NCBI RefSeq assembly: GCF_007748175.1
Contig: NZ_CP037422.1
Coordinates: 6,903,952-6,967,951 of the forward strand
Origin: Gimesia aquarii
GTDB taxonomy: Bacteria; Planctomycetota; Planctomycetia; Planctomycetales; Planctomycetaceae
Direction of reading: 5' to 3'
Length of the DNA: 64,000 bases
Part shown: positions 29,051 through 37,866 of the stretch, piece by piece
Numbering within the stretch: position 1 is the first letter of the stretch
Layout of the letters: each line of letters starts with the position of its first letter
Notes under the pieces: model-generated
Databases searched by the model: none
Told to the model about the DNA's origin: nothing
What the model saw: only the letters and a program-made list of their open reading frames with translations
Made by a program: the position numbers and the translations under genes

Positions 29051-31786
29051 ATGTCAGGCATTAGTTCCGGTGTCGGTTTGGCAACCGGGTTGAACATTAC
29101 GGAAATTGTGGACGCCCTGATCGGTGTCCAGCGAAATGCGCTTGTCCGTCTGGCGGATCGTGCCTCAGGATTTGAGGCAGTCGAAGGGGGTATCAAAACC
29201 CTCGAAGCTAACCTGCTTTCGCTTAATTCCACAGTTCAAACACTGGGCCTGGAAAGCACTTTTGAGACGCTGCAGGCCACAAGCTCCGACACGAGTCAAT
29301 TCAGCGTTGCCGCCAACAGCACCGCCACCGCAGCCACCTATCAATTACAGGGCTTGCGTACCTCATCGAACCATCAAGTCATTTCAAAAGGATTCGCTGA
29401 TTCCGATACAACACAAATTGGAACAGCTACCACCATTACCCTTTCAAATGGAGGTAAGCTGGATCAGCCCAAACTTTTGGAAGAATTGAATAATGGTTTA
29501 GGCGTTCAACGTGGGAGTATTCGCATTACCGACCGTGATGGTCAGACGGAAGTCATTGACCTGACCAAGACAATTGATATCGATGATGTGATCGACACCA
29601 TCAATAAGTCAGCCACAACGATTGTCGCCAGTATTGAAGACGATCACCTCGTTATTACCGATACCGGCTCAGGTGTGGGAACTCTTTCTGTCACGGAAGT
29701 GGGCGGCGGTCAAACAGCAGCTGATTTGGGAATTTTGAAGTCAGTGGCTGGCTCGTCGTTTAATGGTGACTCCGTCTATCGAGTGACTACTGATTTTAAC
29801 TTGTCACAAATTAACGATGGAAATGGGATTACGACAGTCGCAGGTTCCGATGACTTTCAAATCACGGCCGCGGATGCATCAACCATCGACGTTAATTTAG
29901 ATACCGCGCAGACGATTGGAGACGTCGTCGATTTAATCAATAATGATGTTTCTAATGCAGGCAAAGTGACCGCCTCTATTGACAGTAATGGGAAATTAAG
30001 CCTGGTAGATAATACCGTCGGCGGTTCTACCTTTGCAGTCACTGCCTTGAATAGTTCATTAGCAGCACGCGAGTTGGGAATTCAGCAGTCAGCCCCCGGT
30101 GGAACCATTCTGGGCACTATTTCCGGAGGTTTGAATTCTGTATTACTCAGAAGCCTGAATGGTGGAGTTTCGTCAACGGGAACCGTACTAAACGCAGGTC
30201 AGATTTCCATTACTGATGGTGCAGCAGGAAATGCAACCATCGATTTTTCCTCAGCAGAAACGCTAGATGATGTAATCGATCTGATCAATGCGAATGGCGC
30301 AATTCAAATTGAAGCCAGCTTGAACGAAACAAAAACAGGGATTCAAATCAAAGATCTCTCGGCTCCTTCGGGAACATCTATTGAAATACAAGATGTCACC
30401 GGGAATTTAGCCAGCTTCCTCAAAATCGATACAACACTTGCTGAAACAAAACATACCGTTGATTCCGGTTCATTGGATTTGCGTTATGTTAATGAAGAGA
30501 CATCCTTATCGACTTATGGAAAAAATGGTACGGCGGTCTCAACGGGTAGCATTCGCATTACAGACCGTGATGGAGTCAGCTTTAACGTCGACTTGTCAGA
30601 CGCAACAACCACTAAAACAATCGGGGATGTGCTCACAAAAATTAATGATGCTGCCACCACAGCCAGTGCGCAAATCAATGCCCGTCTGAATGATGCTGGA
30701 GATGGTTTTATTATCGAAAGTACAGGTGGAAGCTCATTCGATGTCAAAGTCGAGGAAGTCTCCAGCGGAACCGTGGCAGCGGACTTGGGAATTTTAGGCT
30801 CGGGAACAACCAGCGTCGAAAGTAATCAGACGACAGTGATCACGGTTGAGGCAACAGATACGCTTGATGACATTGCAGAAAAAATTAATGCCACAGGCGT
30901 TGCAAGTGCATCGATTATTGATGATGGTACGGCATTTAATTCTTCTCGACTCTCTTTGACTTCTGTACGAAGCGGTGGTGCAGGGGAAATGATTCTGGAA
31001 AGTTCATTCGATTTTGGATTTACTACTTCTGTTGATGCTGAGGACGCATTAATTCGTATCGGTAGTAACCCGCAAACCTCATTTTTATTGACCTCGTCCA
31101 CCAACAGTTTTGACAATGCCATTACAGGACTGGAAATCGACTTACTTTCAACAGGTACTTCACCAGCCACAATTTCTGTTGCCCGTGATACCGCAGGCAT
31201 TAAATCTTCGATCAATAATTTTATCACTGCATATAATGCCTTCGTCGACGCCAAAGATTCACTCACCAGTTTTAACTCTGAAACGAATGAACGAGGTGTG
31301 CTCAATGGAAATGGTGTTGTATTGACAACGGTTTCCCGTTTGGAAGGATTACTGACAAAAAAGCTTTCTGTCAGTAACAACTCGATTAAGAGCATGTCTG
31401 AATTAGGAGTTCAGTTTAGTAGTAATGGGAAATTACAGCTCAACGAATCTTTTTTTGATCAGGTATTGATCGACGATCCCAGTGCCGTTACGGAGTTTTT
31501 CCAGCAGGAAAATACGGGATTTGCTGTTGTCATGGATGAAGTGATTACCGCGATGACAGATCCGTTTACGGGAACATTCAAGGCCCAAACGGACTCACTA
31601 CAGGCATCCGCACTGGCCTTGAACACTCGTGTCGATGAACTGAATTCAATTTTGGAAGACCGTCGCGAACGACTGATTCGCCAATTTACGCTACAGGAAA
31701 CGATCGTCAATCAATTGAACTCACAACAGTCTGCATTAGAACGACTGCAACTTCTGAGTACAAACAATTCCAACAACAAGAAATAA
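29051..31786 (+). CDS. fliD: Flagellar filament cap protein FliD (HAP2)
   Basis: The 911-residue protein has the FliD N-terminus (MSGISSGVGLATGLNITEIV, then DALIGVQRNALVRLADRASG) and the helical C-terminus (TRVDELNSILEDRRERLIRQ, TLQETIVNQLNSQQSALERL). FliD caps the growing filament and folds arriving flagellin. Enteric FliD is roughly half this length. The extra bulk is an internal array of flagellin-IN-like repeats. The motif G-S-I-R-I-T-D-R-D-G occurs near residues 155 and 498, each followed by a T-I-x-D-V-x-x-x-I-N stretch and later an AADLGIL block. It precedes fliS by 49 bases on the same strand. Confidence 0.93.
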   Translation: MSGISSGVGLATGLNITEIVDALIGVQRNALVRLADRASGFEAVEGGIKTLEANLLSLNSTVQTLGLESTFETLQATSSDTSQFSVAANSTATAATYQLQGLRTSSNHQVISKGFADSDTTQIGTATTITLSNGGKLDQPKLLEELNNGLGVQRGSIRITDRDGQTEVIDLTKTIDIDDVIDTINKSATTIVASIEDDHLVITDTGSGVGTLSVTEVGGGQTAADLGILKSVAGSSFNGDSVYRVTTDFNLSQINDGNGITTVAGSDDFQITAADASTIDVNLDTAQTIGDVVDLINNDVSNAGKVTASIDSNGKLSLVDNTVGGSTFAVTALNSSLAARELGIQQSAPGGTILGTISGGLNSVLLRSLNGGVSSTGTVLNAGQISITDGAAGNATIDFSSAETLDDVIDLINANGAIQIEASLNETKTGIQIKDLSAPSGTSIEIQDVTGNLASFLKIDTTLAETKHTVDSGSLDLRYVNEETSLSTYGKNGTAVSTGSIRITDRDGVSFNVDLSDATTTKTIGDVLTKINDAATTASAQINARLNDAGDGFIIESTGGSSFDVKVEEVSSGTVAADLGILGSGTTSVESNQTTVITVEATDTLDDIAEKINATGVASASIIDDGTAFNSSRLSLTSVRSGGAGEMILESSFDFGFTTSVDAEDALIRIGSNPQTSFLLTSSTNSFDNAITGLEIDLLSTGTSPATISVARDTAGIKSSINNFITAYNAFVDAKDSLTSFNSETNERGVLNGNGVVLTTVSRLEGLLTKKLSVSNNSIKSMSELGVQFSSNGKLQLNESFFDQVLIDDPSAVTEFFQQENTGFAVVMDEVITAMTDPFTGTFKAQTDSLQASALALNTRVDELNSILEDRRERLIRQFTLQETIVNQLNSQQSALERLQLLSTNNSNNKK

Positions 31787-31835
31787 TTTCTACTCAATCG
31801 AGTCAATCAAACTATATAGAGGGGCCATCAAGGAG

Positions 31836-32309
31836 ATGAACGGAAGCGATTATATTGAAAACCAGGTTCTAACAGCACAACCACATCAGTTGCATCTCAT
31901 GGTGGTTGATGGCGCATTACGTTTTGCCCGAAAAGCAGCACAGGCAGCAGAAGCGCAAAATTTTGAGCAGACTCACTTTGCGTTAGACAAAAGCCGCGAA
32001 CTCGTTGCCGAACTGATAGGCGGATTGAATCCTGAGCAGCAACCGGAAATGATTGAACAACTGAAAGCACTGTTTGTGTTTGTTTATGAAAACCTAAACC
32101 ATGCAGATGTCAAACAGGATCCGAAATACATTCATGATGCCATAAAGGTTCTGGAAATCCATCGAGAGTCCTGGTGTGAGCTTATCGAACTCCTGCAGAC
32201 TGAAACCGTCGAGGAAAAAAAAACGATCCACGCTCCGGAATCACTGAAAGCCCCTCATCATGTTGAGCAACCGGAGCAAGTACACCAAAGCCGCTCCTGG
32301 TTGACTTGA
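31836..32309 (+). CDS. fliS: Flagellin export chaperone FliS
   Basis: The 157-residue helical protein opens with MNGSDYIENQVLTAQPHQLH, then LMVVDGALRFARKA, the classic FliS pattern of a Y-x-x-x-x-V-x-T-A-x-P-x-x-L segment. FliS binds the C-terminus of flagellin in the cytoplasm and prevents premature polymerisation. The C-terminal ~40 residues (KAPHHVEQPEQVHQSRSWLT) form a polar tail longer than usual. AAGGAG directly abuts the ATG and a second purine run (GAGGGG) lies 12 bases upstream; the latter is the more plausible ribosome binding site. It follows fliD, as in most flagellar operons. Confidence 0.92.
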   Translation: MNGSDYIENQVLTAQPHQLHLMVVDGALRFARKAAQAAEAQNFEQTHFALDKSRELVAELIGGLNPEQQPEMIEQLKALFVFVYENLNHADVKQDPKYIHDAIKVLEIHRESWCELIELLQTETVEEKKTIHAPESLKAPHHVEQPEQVHQSRSWLT

Positions 32310-32331
32310 TAACAAATCATCGTGCTGCGCA

Positions 32332-32368
32332 TAAAAAACACCCTCATCATGTGAAATGATAAGGGTGT
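32332..32368 (-). terminator. Intrinsic terminator of the pilin-like genes (minus strand)
   Basis: Arms AGGGTGT/ACACCCT (32362-32368 and 32338-32344) are perfect, with an inner CATCAT...ATGAT extension. Read on the minus strand the hairpin is followed by TTTTTTAT, so it ends the pilin-like transcription unit. It lies just beyond the fliS stop and may also slow readthrough from that side. Confidence 0.75.
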
Positions 32369-32449
32369 CTGAGGTGGAGACCTCCGCCTCGATGCAAGCC
32401 TGCTTCCTATGCGGGAAACGTCATCTATTTCGCAGTCATAATCAATCGC

Positions 32450-32770
32450 TTAGTTGTTGTAACCTCGTCCTTCGCGAACAGGGCCACGGTCACAAACGAT
32501 GTCGTTTTGACTGTCACAGAAATCAACCCGATCATTGAAATCACTTCCAAACGTATAGCCCTTGTGGCCTGAGGCACCGGAAACATAGAAGCTCTGGTTG
32601 ACCCGACCAAATGCACTACCCACATCTTCCAGTTCCTGGTTAATGTTGTGAGCGACTTCACTCAGCCCTACTATCATCGCCAATACGGCAATTGTTGAAA
32701 CGAGCACTAGCTCGGAAGAGATAATAAATCCGGCCTCGTCGTTCATCAGTTGAATCAACACGGTTTTCAT
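32450..32770 (-). CDS. Small pilin-like membrane protein (paralogue 1)
   Basis: A 106-residue protein with one hydrophobic helix near the N-terminus: MKTVLIQLMNDEAGFIISSE followed by LVLVSTIAVLAMIVGLSEV. The short polar leader, then DEAG, a Glu six residues after the glycine, and a hydrophobic stretch recall Flp/TadE-type prepilins. Canonical Flp prepilins have Glu at +5, so the fit is imperfect. The soluble part (HNINQELEDVGSAFGRVNQS, then SGASGHKGYTFGSDF) has a Cys pair near the end (FCDSQNDIVC). GGAGA precedes the ATG by eight bases. It follows a close paralogue 139 bases upstream, so the pair is a tandem duplication. Such proteins sometimes carry misleading enzyme names in databases. Confidence 0.78.
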   Translation of the reverse strand: MKTVLIQLMNDEAGFIISSELVLVSTIAVLAMIVGLSEVAHNINQELEDVGSAFGRVNQSFYVSGASGHKGYTFGSDFNDRVDFCDSQNDIVCDRGPVREGRGYNN

Positions 32771-32909
32771 GGTGATAGTCTCCAGTTCATAAAGTGGGTA
32801 TTGGGTTTGTTTTGGGTTTTAAAATCTGCAGGGTTGGTGAAGCCCTGCTGACAGTCTTCAGGAAAGAAAGGACGTTTCGGAGGTTGTCATTCGGTTTTTC
32901 AGGGAACGA

Positions 32910-33188
32910 TTATTCAACGTCCCACTGACCAGCACAGAAGTCAGTCGAATCGTAAAAGCTGCTTGATTCGGTGCACGCTTTGTGACCGTGTGCATTTTTG
33001 AGTTTGAAAGACTGATCGATGCAGGAGAAGGCACTGCCCACATCTTCGAGTTCATTGTTGACGTTTAAAGCGACTTCAGACAGTCCGACGATCATTGCCA
33101 GAACGGCGATACTGGAAATCAAAACAAGCTCGGCAGAAACAATGAATCCGGCTTCGTCGTTCATCAGTTGAGTGAAGATGTTTTTCAT
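32910..33188 (-). CDS. Small pilin-like membrane protein (paralogue 2)
   Basis: A 92-residue relative of the downstream protein: MKNIFTQLMNDEAGFIVSAE, then LVLISSIAVLAMIVGLSEVA, then NVNNELEDVGSAFSCIDQS. The first ~55 residues are nearly identical between the two, while the tails diverge. This copy keeps GHKACTES and FCAGQW cysteines. GGGAGA lies about nine bases before the ATG. The single membrane helix after DEAG suggests processing by a prepilin peptidase and assembly into, or anchoring at, a Tad/Flp-like surface structure, but no peptidase or Tad gene is in the window. It is the first gene of the two-gene minus-strand unit. Confidence 0.78.
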   Translation of the reverse strand: MKNIFTQLMNDEAGFIVSAELVLISSIAVLAMIVGLSEVALNVNNELEDVGSAFSCIDQSFKLKNAHGHKACTESSSFYDSTDFCAGQWDVE

Positions 33189-33678
33189 GGTGTGGGTCTC
33201 CCTGGTGTTAAATATGAATGCTTTGCATCGAGTTTTGTGTTTTCAAGTTGATACAGGGATGTAAAGCAAGCTGAATACCAAAAGGGGCTCCGCGCTAAAA
33301 ACTTTTTACAATCTGTTCAAAAACAGAACTGTAAGTCGTTAAGAGATGGTCAGATAGAAAAAACACATTGCGGACATTTTTTTCGGCACATGACAAACCG
33401 AGACCAAAACAGAATGAGGCGAATTCACACCGCTTAGAACGGTGAAAGAGGGTTTAAACACGTAAACCATTTATAGACAAGCAGTTATTGCCATGTAGCC
33501 TTAAAACAGCATGATGCGAAAAATCAACATGAGAGAAAGGTAACTGAAATGTCTCTGAAAATCAGGGGGGAGGTGTGCCGAAGTACAAAATGCTCTTCAC
33601 ATACAAGCCATTTCCTGTTATGAACCGCAACAGATTTTAAGGGGGTGTTATTATGGGATGAAAGGGAAAGGAATCCCT
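33189..33678. other. Intergenic region upstream of pilin-like and lipoprotein genes
   Basis: About 490 bases without a supported gene between divergent units. It should contain the promoter of the pilin-like pair and that of the small lipoprotein. A five-base inverted repeat, CACCG...CGGTG, sits near 33429. A 24-codon frame starting at 33549 has AAAGG ahead of it but no recognisable product, so I did not call it. Confidence 0.45.
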
Positions 33679-33876
33679 ATGCGTAAACAGTTACACCTTA
33701 CAATCTTCTGTTCCATGCTCTGTGTGCTGCCTATGACGGGTTGTCAAATGGCAGGCGGTGATGGGCCAATCACCAGCACACTCGGTTTTCGTGATGTTCC
33801 CAAACAGAGCGAACCTCCCGTTCAGTCTGAAGAAGAGATCGAAAGTGAAATGGCTGAGTCGATTACGGACGAATAG
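33679..33876 (+). CDS. Small lipoprotein
   Basis: The 65-residue product from the ATG at 33679 is MRKQLHLTIFCSMLCVLPM followed by TGC. It is a lipoprotein signal with Cys21 or close as the acylated residue. AAAGG ends eight bases before this ATG; an in-frame ATG at 33658 lacks such a site. The mature part is short, acidic and Pro/Glu-rich (QSEPPVQSEEEIESEMAES). It probably sits on a membrane facing the periplasm. No family was recognised. Confidence 0.65.
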   Translation: MRKQLHLTIFCSMLCVLPMTGCQMAGGDGPITSTLGFRDVPKQSEPPVQSEEEIESEMAESITDE

Positions 33877-34111
33877 ATCAGTAATCTATTGGGGATAAAC
33901 GGCTTCAAAACAAAAAATTTCAAAGGGATCCCTCCATCTACTAAAATTGAGCAAACTGACAGATTCAGTTAGTCGATGACGAAAAGGGATTCGTTCCTAA
34001 CAGTGAAAAGAGAATCGTCACTAAGCATCGTTGATACAGTATCAATTCTAATGTGACAGCAAAGTAAATTAAGAGTGATTTGACTTAGACAAGGATGGAA
34101 TAAGTCGACAA

Positions 34112-34507
34112 ATGAATGGGCTGCGACTAATTTGGGTTCTTAGTATTACGACCCTCCTGATTGGTACACAATCAGGGTGCCAGGGCATTGCTAATAAAAT
34201 GTTCCGGATGGACAGTGATGGCCGGTCTCCTTTTTTCGGTTTGGAATTTTATACCAAAAAAGAAAAACCCACTTCCATTCAAAATGTGTCTCAACAACAA
34301 CCAGTTGAACTGGAACCGGCAATTTTACAGACGAAATTAGAAGAACCTTCGCATTTCTCGAAGCTCCCCAAATGGTTAAACCCCATGTCGAAGAAATCCT
34401 CAAAGGGTGAGCGAATTCCATTGCCTCGTACTGATTTGGCGGATAAGGAAGTCATCCTGGAAGAACCAACAGTGGGTGACCTGGGTTCTTCACTTGAACA
34501 CTTCTAA
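34112..34507 (+). CDS. Small lipoprotein-like secreted protein
   Basis: A 131-residue protein with an N-terminal hydrophobic segment (MNGLRLIWVLSITTLLIG) ending in TQSGCQ. The Cys is placed like an acylation site, although Gln at -3 is unusual for a lipobox. The rest is Lys/Glu/Pro-rich and probably flexible (HFSKLPKWLNPMSKKSSKGE). No ribosome binding site at good distance was seen. It is on the same strand as the smaller lipoprotein 235 bases upstream and convergent with the cysteine-motif protein downstream. Function unknown. Confidence 0.65.
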   Translation: MNGLRLIWVLSITTLLIGTQSGCQGIANKMFRMDSDGRSPFFGLEFYTKKEKPTSIQNVSQQQPVELEPAILQTKLEEPSHFSKLPKWLNPMSKKSSKGERIPLPRTDLADKEVILEEPTVGDLGSSLEHF

Positions 34508-34543
34508 TGGAAACGCATTCGTTTTTTGATTCAAAGAACCGAA

Positions 34544-35308
34544 TTACTGGCTCGATTTCTTCTTGCGGCGTGCGTCTGCTTTTTTCTTCGCCTCCGCAAT
34601 GAACGTTTCAGGATCTTCCTCAAAAGCCTGTTTACATCCACTGCAACAAACATAATAGTTTTTGCCCTGATAGCTCACTTGAATCGTACCAGCGCCACCA
34701 GTCACAATACATTCCGGGCCACCACTCCCTGATTCTGCCAATCGGGTGCCAGCTCTTGTATAACCAACCTCTGCCAAGCGGTAATAAAACGACTGCCCCT
34801 GATTCCGTTTCTGAAACAGTACCAATGTCCGTTTTTCATTAAGACGTCTAATGGAGATGCGATAGACCGTTCCCGCTTTATCAGGCACTGATTCTAAGAC
34901 CAACGTGTCCTTATCCAATGTACCCCTATAGTCCCGCGTTTTTCCATCAGGCAAGACGGCAGACAAAAGATAGGTTTTCTTTTGAGGATCATATGTCAGT
35001 AATGCCGACTTCAGAAATTTGCCATCCGTGATCTGATAAGCGATCCCAGTAGAGTTTGGGGCGAATTTCCAAACCCACTCTGCCTTTTCCGACCAGGCTC
35101 CTTTACGCGAATTTCGCTTGATCATCCCCACGCCACGCCAGCCACCAATCAACGAGTTGAATTCGGAGAGTGCTTGTTTCACGACTTTCAGATCGGTCTT
35201 CTCTGTAGCAGCCGAAACCGCTGCAGATTGCTCCTCTGCACCCAGTGACAAAAGTAAAGCACTGACACATAAGCAACAAACAATTGTTCGGTTTAAGATT
35301 TGCATCAA
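34544..35308 (-). CDS. Exported protein with C-terminal YHS/TRASH-like cysteine domain
   Basis: A 254-residue protein with signal peptide (MMQILNRTIVCCLCVSALLL, cleavage near LGAEEQ). The central ~100 residues are a beta-rich domain with GGWRGVGMIKRNSRKG and DGKTRDYRGTLDKDTLVLES, as in planctomycete heme-binding-like or lipocalin-like exported proteins. The end has Cys200, Cys221, Cys222 and Cys225 in GGPECIVTGGAG and YYVCCSGCKQAFEEDPETF, a clear YHS/TRASH-type metal-binding motif. The tail is very basic (KKKADARRKKKSSQ). A periplasmic metal-sensing or metal-handling function is possible but unproven. Confidence 0.8.
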   Translation of the reverse strand: MMQILNRTIVCCLCVSALLLSLGAEEQSAAVSAATEKTDLKVVKQALSEFNSLIGGWRGVGMIKRNSRKGAWSEKAEWVWKFAPNSTGIAYQITDGKFLKSALLTYDPQKKTYLLSAVLPDGKTRDYRGTLDKDTLVLESVPDKAGTVYRISIRRLNEKRTLVLFQKRNQGQSFYYRLAEVGYTRAGTRLAESGSGGPECIVTGGAGTIQVSYQGKNYYVCCSGCKQAFEEDPETFIAEAKKKADARRKKKSSQ

Positions 35309-36008
35309 AAAGATCCCAACTGGACAGACAATTTACGGTTCCGCTGAAAGAATAAACACATGAAGCCAGCAAACCGATCGCGCCGATTCACGTTTTCCCA
35401 TCCTAACACACAAATCGGCTGATGCAACGAAAGTTCACCGGGTATTCATCTCCGCATTTGAGTTGACATCAGATATAGTGGATTCTGGATCTAATCAATG
35501 CGAGCCTTTGAAATCAAGCAATTGAGCTATGCAACGGACAAACGATAGTCGTATTTTACAGTTGAATTTCTCATTTCAGAATTTACATCAATATAAAAGA
35601 GCGACTCGTTACCGTAAAAAACATTGATCAGCGAGGACGAGTCAAGAGGTGACTAAACGTCAACAACGATTGAAAGGGAAGTCAAATGAAATGAGATCGA
35701 CGTGAAGTGCGTGTGAAACGGTTTGATAATAACCTCAGGAAACTGTGTATTTAGAATTAGTTCACACTGTTCCTATCAGAATATTGAAAAACAAAGCGGT
35801 TTTTGTAGTGATGAAATCAACAGTGAGGAAAAGAGCACACTAAAAAAGTTTTTCCACGCGCGCGACGCAGATCGCGCAGTTTCGTGATCCGCATGTGAGT
35901 GTCAAGATAAAAATAATGACCCAAGTGCAAAGTGTGCGTATGAAAGGATTCCCGAAAATGTCAATCCCATTTTTTGTTCAACCGAAACGAATCATATCGC
36001 CGGGGAAG
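35309..36008. other. 700-base intergenic stretch
   Basis: No gene was recognised. The only notable structure is a perfect hairpin, GCGCGA (35860-35865), loop CGCAGA, TCGCGC (35872-35877), in a locally G+C-rich patch between AT-rich flanks. There is no T-run after it. It could be a protein-binding site, an RNA hairpin or chance. The promoter of the cysteine-motif protein should lie near 35309-35450. Confidence 0.4.
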
Positions 36009-36866
36009 TTACTCGCGTGTGAGTTGTTTAAACTGTTCGTTTAAATCTTTGGTAATCGGGCCTGGTTTTCCATCACCAATGACACGACCGTCGAGGGCGA
36101 CAACGGGAATTACTTCGGCAGCTGAACCGGTCAGGAAACATTCATCGGCGATGAAAATATCGTGCCGAGTGAAGGGTAACTGCTCTACAGTAATACCCGA
36201 TTTTTCTGCCAGCTTGATCACAGCGTTTCTGGTGATACCTTCCAGGATACCTGCTTCGACGGGAGGCGTTTTGACGACTCCATCTTTAATAATGAAAATA
36301 TTATCGCCCGTGCATTCTGCGACTTCGCCTTTATGATTCAACATCAAGGCTTCAATGGAACCTGCGTCTGTGCCTTCAATCTTTGCCAGAATGTTATTGA
36401 GGTAATTTAATGATTTCACACGCGAGGATAGTGCCGCCGGATGATTTCGGATCGTCGAAGCCGTCACAATCTTCAGACCGTCGATATAAAGTTGTGGATC
36501 ATATAACGAAATATTATCGGCAATGATAATCACTTGAGGGTTACTCGTGCGGCGAATGTCCAGACCCAACGAGCCCGCGCCACGCGTAATCACTAACCGC
36601 ACATAACCATCTTCGATTTTATTAGCAGCAACCGTTTCGTTAACAACTTGAATCATTTCGGATTTTGTGAGGGGAATTTCCAAACGAATTGCCAAAGCAC
36701 TCTCATAGAGTCGATCGATGTGCTCCTGCATCAGAAACACTTTTTTATTGTAGACTCGAATGCCTTCAAACACGCCATCACCATAGAGCAAGCCGTGATC
36801 GAATACACTGATTTTCGCTTCTTCTTTGGGAAGCAGCGTTCCGTCAATATACACTAAAATCGACAT
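36009..36866 (-). CDS. ilvE: Branched-chain amino acid aminotransferase (class IV)
   Basis: The 285-residue protein is a fold-type IV PLP aminotransferase. Lys151 in SRVKSLNYLNNILAK is the PLP lysine, Glu184 lies in AECTGDNIFI, GILEGITR (207-214) and TGSAAEV (247-253) bind the phosphate. FDHGLLYGDGVFEGIRVY (22-39) is the usual N-terminal signature. It transaminates Val, Leu or Ile with 2-oxoglutarate. D-amino acid aminotransferases and aminodeoxychorismate lyase share the fold; the RGAGSLGLDI segment and the LNYLNN motif favour IlvE. It lies 185 bases downstream of lolD on the same strand, without sign of coupling. Confidence 0.9.
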   Translation of the reverse strand: MSILVYIDGTLLPKEEAKISVFDHGLLYGDGVFEGIRVYNKKVFLMQEHIDRLYESALAIRLEIPLTKSEMIQVVNETVAANKIEDGYVRLVITRGAGSLGLDIRRTSNPQVIIIADNISLYDPQLYIDGLKIVTASTIRNHPAALSSRVKSLNYLNNILAKIEGTDAGSIEALMLNHKGEVAECTGDNIFIIKDGVVKTPPVEAGILEGITRNAVIKLAEKSGITVEQLPFTRHDIFIADECFLTGSAAEVIPVVALDGRVIGDGKPGPITKDLNEQFKQLTRE

Positions 36867-37051
36867 CAGATTTTGTTACCATTCTCAAATTAGGCCAAGA
36901 CGGGGCTGGCTGGTTCGGTTGGAATTTCCATACTGTTTTGAATTCAGTGAAATCCATTTCAGACAGCACAATCAGATGCAGCGGTTCTTCCATCGACACA
37001 ACACAGGCAGAACTGGTTCGTCTACAAAACAAGGCCTCTGATCGTTTGTTA

Positions 37052-37798
37052 CTAAGCAGGTACCGAAGCACTTTGATGCTTGCCTAGTAATTCGAACTGA
37101 CCTTCTCGCAAACGAACGGTTCGATGTGCCTGCGATGCAATCAAATCATCGTGCGTAACCATGATGATAGTCAGCTGCTCCTGCTCATTCAAGTTGGTCA
37201 GCAGTTCCATAATCTCTTTACCGGTACTACTATCCAGATTTCCGGTCGGTTCGTCAGCCAACAGAATCTGCGGCTTGGCAATTAATGCCCGGGCGATGGC
37301 GGCACGTTGCATTTCACCACCAGACAATTCCGCGGGACGATGTTTGATACGGTGAGATAAGCCTACCTTTTCAATAATCTCCATTGCATCCTGTTTGAAC
37401 TGTTTTTTCTTTTTCCAGTATTCCCAGGTTGAATAACGGATCATCAAAGGAGATAGCACATTTTCCAGTAAGTTCAATTCAGGTAATAAATGATAGAACT
37501 GGAAGATGAATCCAAAGACGCGGTTACGAATTTGGTCACGGGCATGCTCGGGTAAGTCGTCAATCTGTTGACCTTCCAGATGAATCTCTCCCACATCGGG
37601 AGTATCCAGCAACCCAAACAGATGCATTAAGGTGCTCTTTCCTGATCCTGACTGACCGACGATCGACAGAAACTCGCCCTTATTCACTTCAACATCGATT
37701 CCACGTAATACGGGGACCTTGTGCTTATCTTTTCGGTAAGCCTTTTCGACGGCAATCGCCGCTAACTGTGGATGAGGCATTGATATGGTCTCGGTCAT
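37052..37798 (-). CDS. lolD: ABC transporter ATP-binding protein, LolD-type
   Basis: The 248-residue ATPase shows Walker A GQSGSGKST (48-56), Q-loop at Gln100, signature LSGGEMQR (158-165), Walker B ILLADEP (178-184) and switch His216. The sequence FQFYHLLPELNLLENVLSPL is typical of the LolD/MacB class that works with FtsX-fold permeases. It begins 68 bases after the LolC/E-like permease on the same strand, so the two form a transporter. In Gram-negative bacteria LolCDE releases lipoproteins from the inner membrane; in planctomycetes that role is inferred. An insertion with YWKKKKQFKQ (127-136) is a local oddity. Confidence 0.9.
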   Translation of the reverse strand: MTETISMPHPQLAAIAVEKAYRKDKHKVPVLRGIDVEVNKGEFLSIVGQSGSGKSTLMHLFGLLDTPDVGEIHLEGQQIDDLPEHARDQIRNRVFGFIFQFYHLLPELNLLENVLSPLMIRYSTWEYWKKKKQFKQDAMEIIEKVGLSHRIKHRPAELSGGEMQRAAIARALIAKPQILLADEPTGNLDSSTGKEIMELLTNLNEQEQLTIIMVTHDDLIASQAHRTVRLREGQFELLGKHQSASVPA

Positions 37799-37866
37799 GA
37801 ATTCATACTCGACATAAACGGGAAAACAACAATCGCAACTAGTTCTTGATCTAAAACACGCTCATA

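Noticed and set aside
30826-31395. 189-codon minus-strand frame inside fliD
   Set aside because: Antisense shadow of a repeat-rich gene with biased codon use.
32425-32661. Second minus-strand frame over the pilin-like gene
   Set aside because: The overlapping 32450-32770 frame matches its paralogue and has the ribosome binding site.
33549-33623. 24-codon frame with AAAGG upstream
   Set aside because: Too short and without signal, membrane helix or known peptide features.
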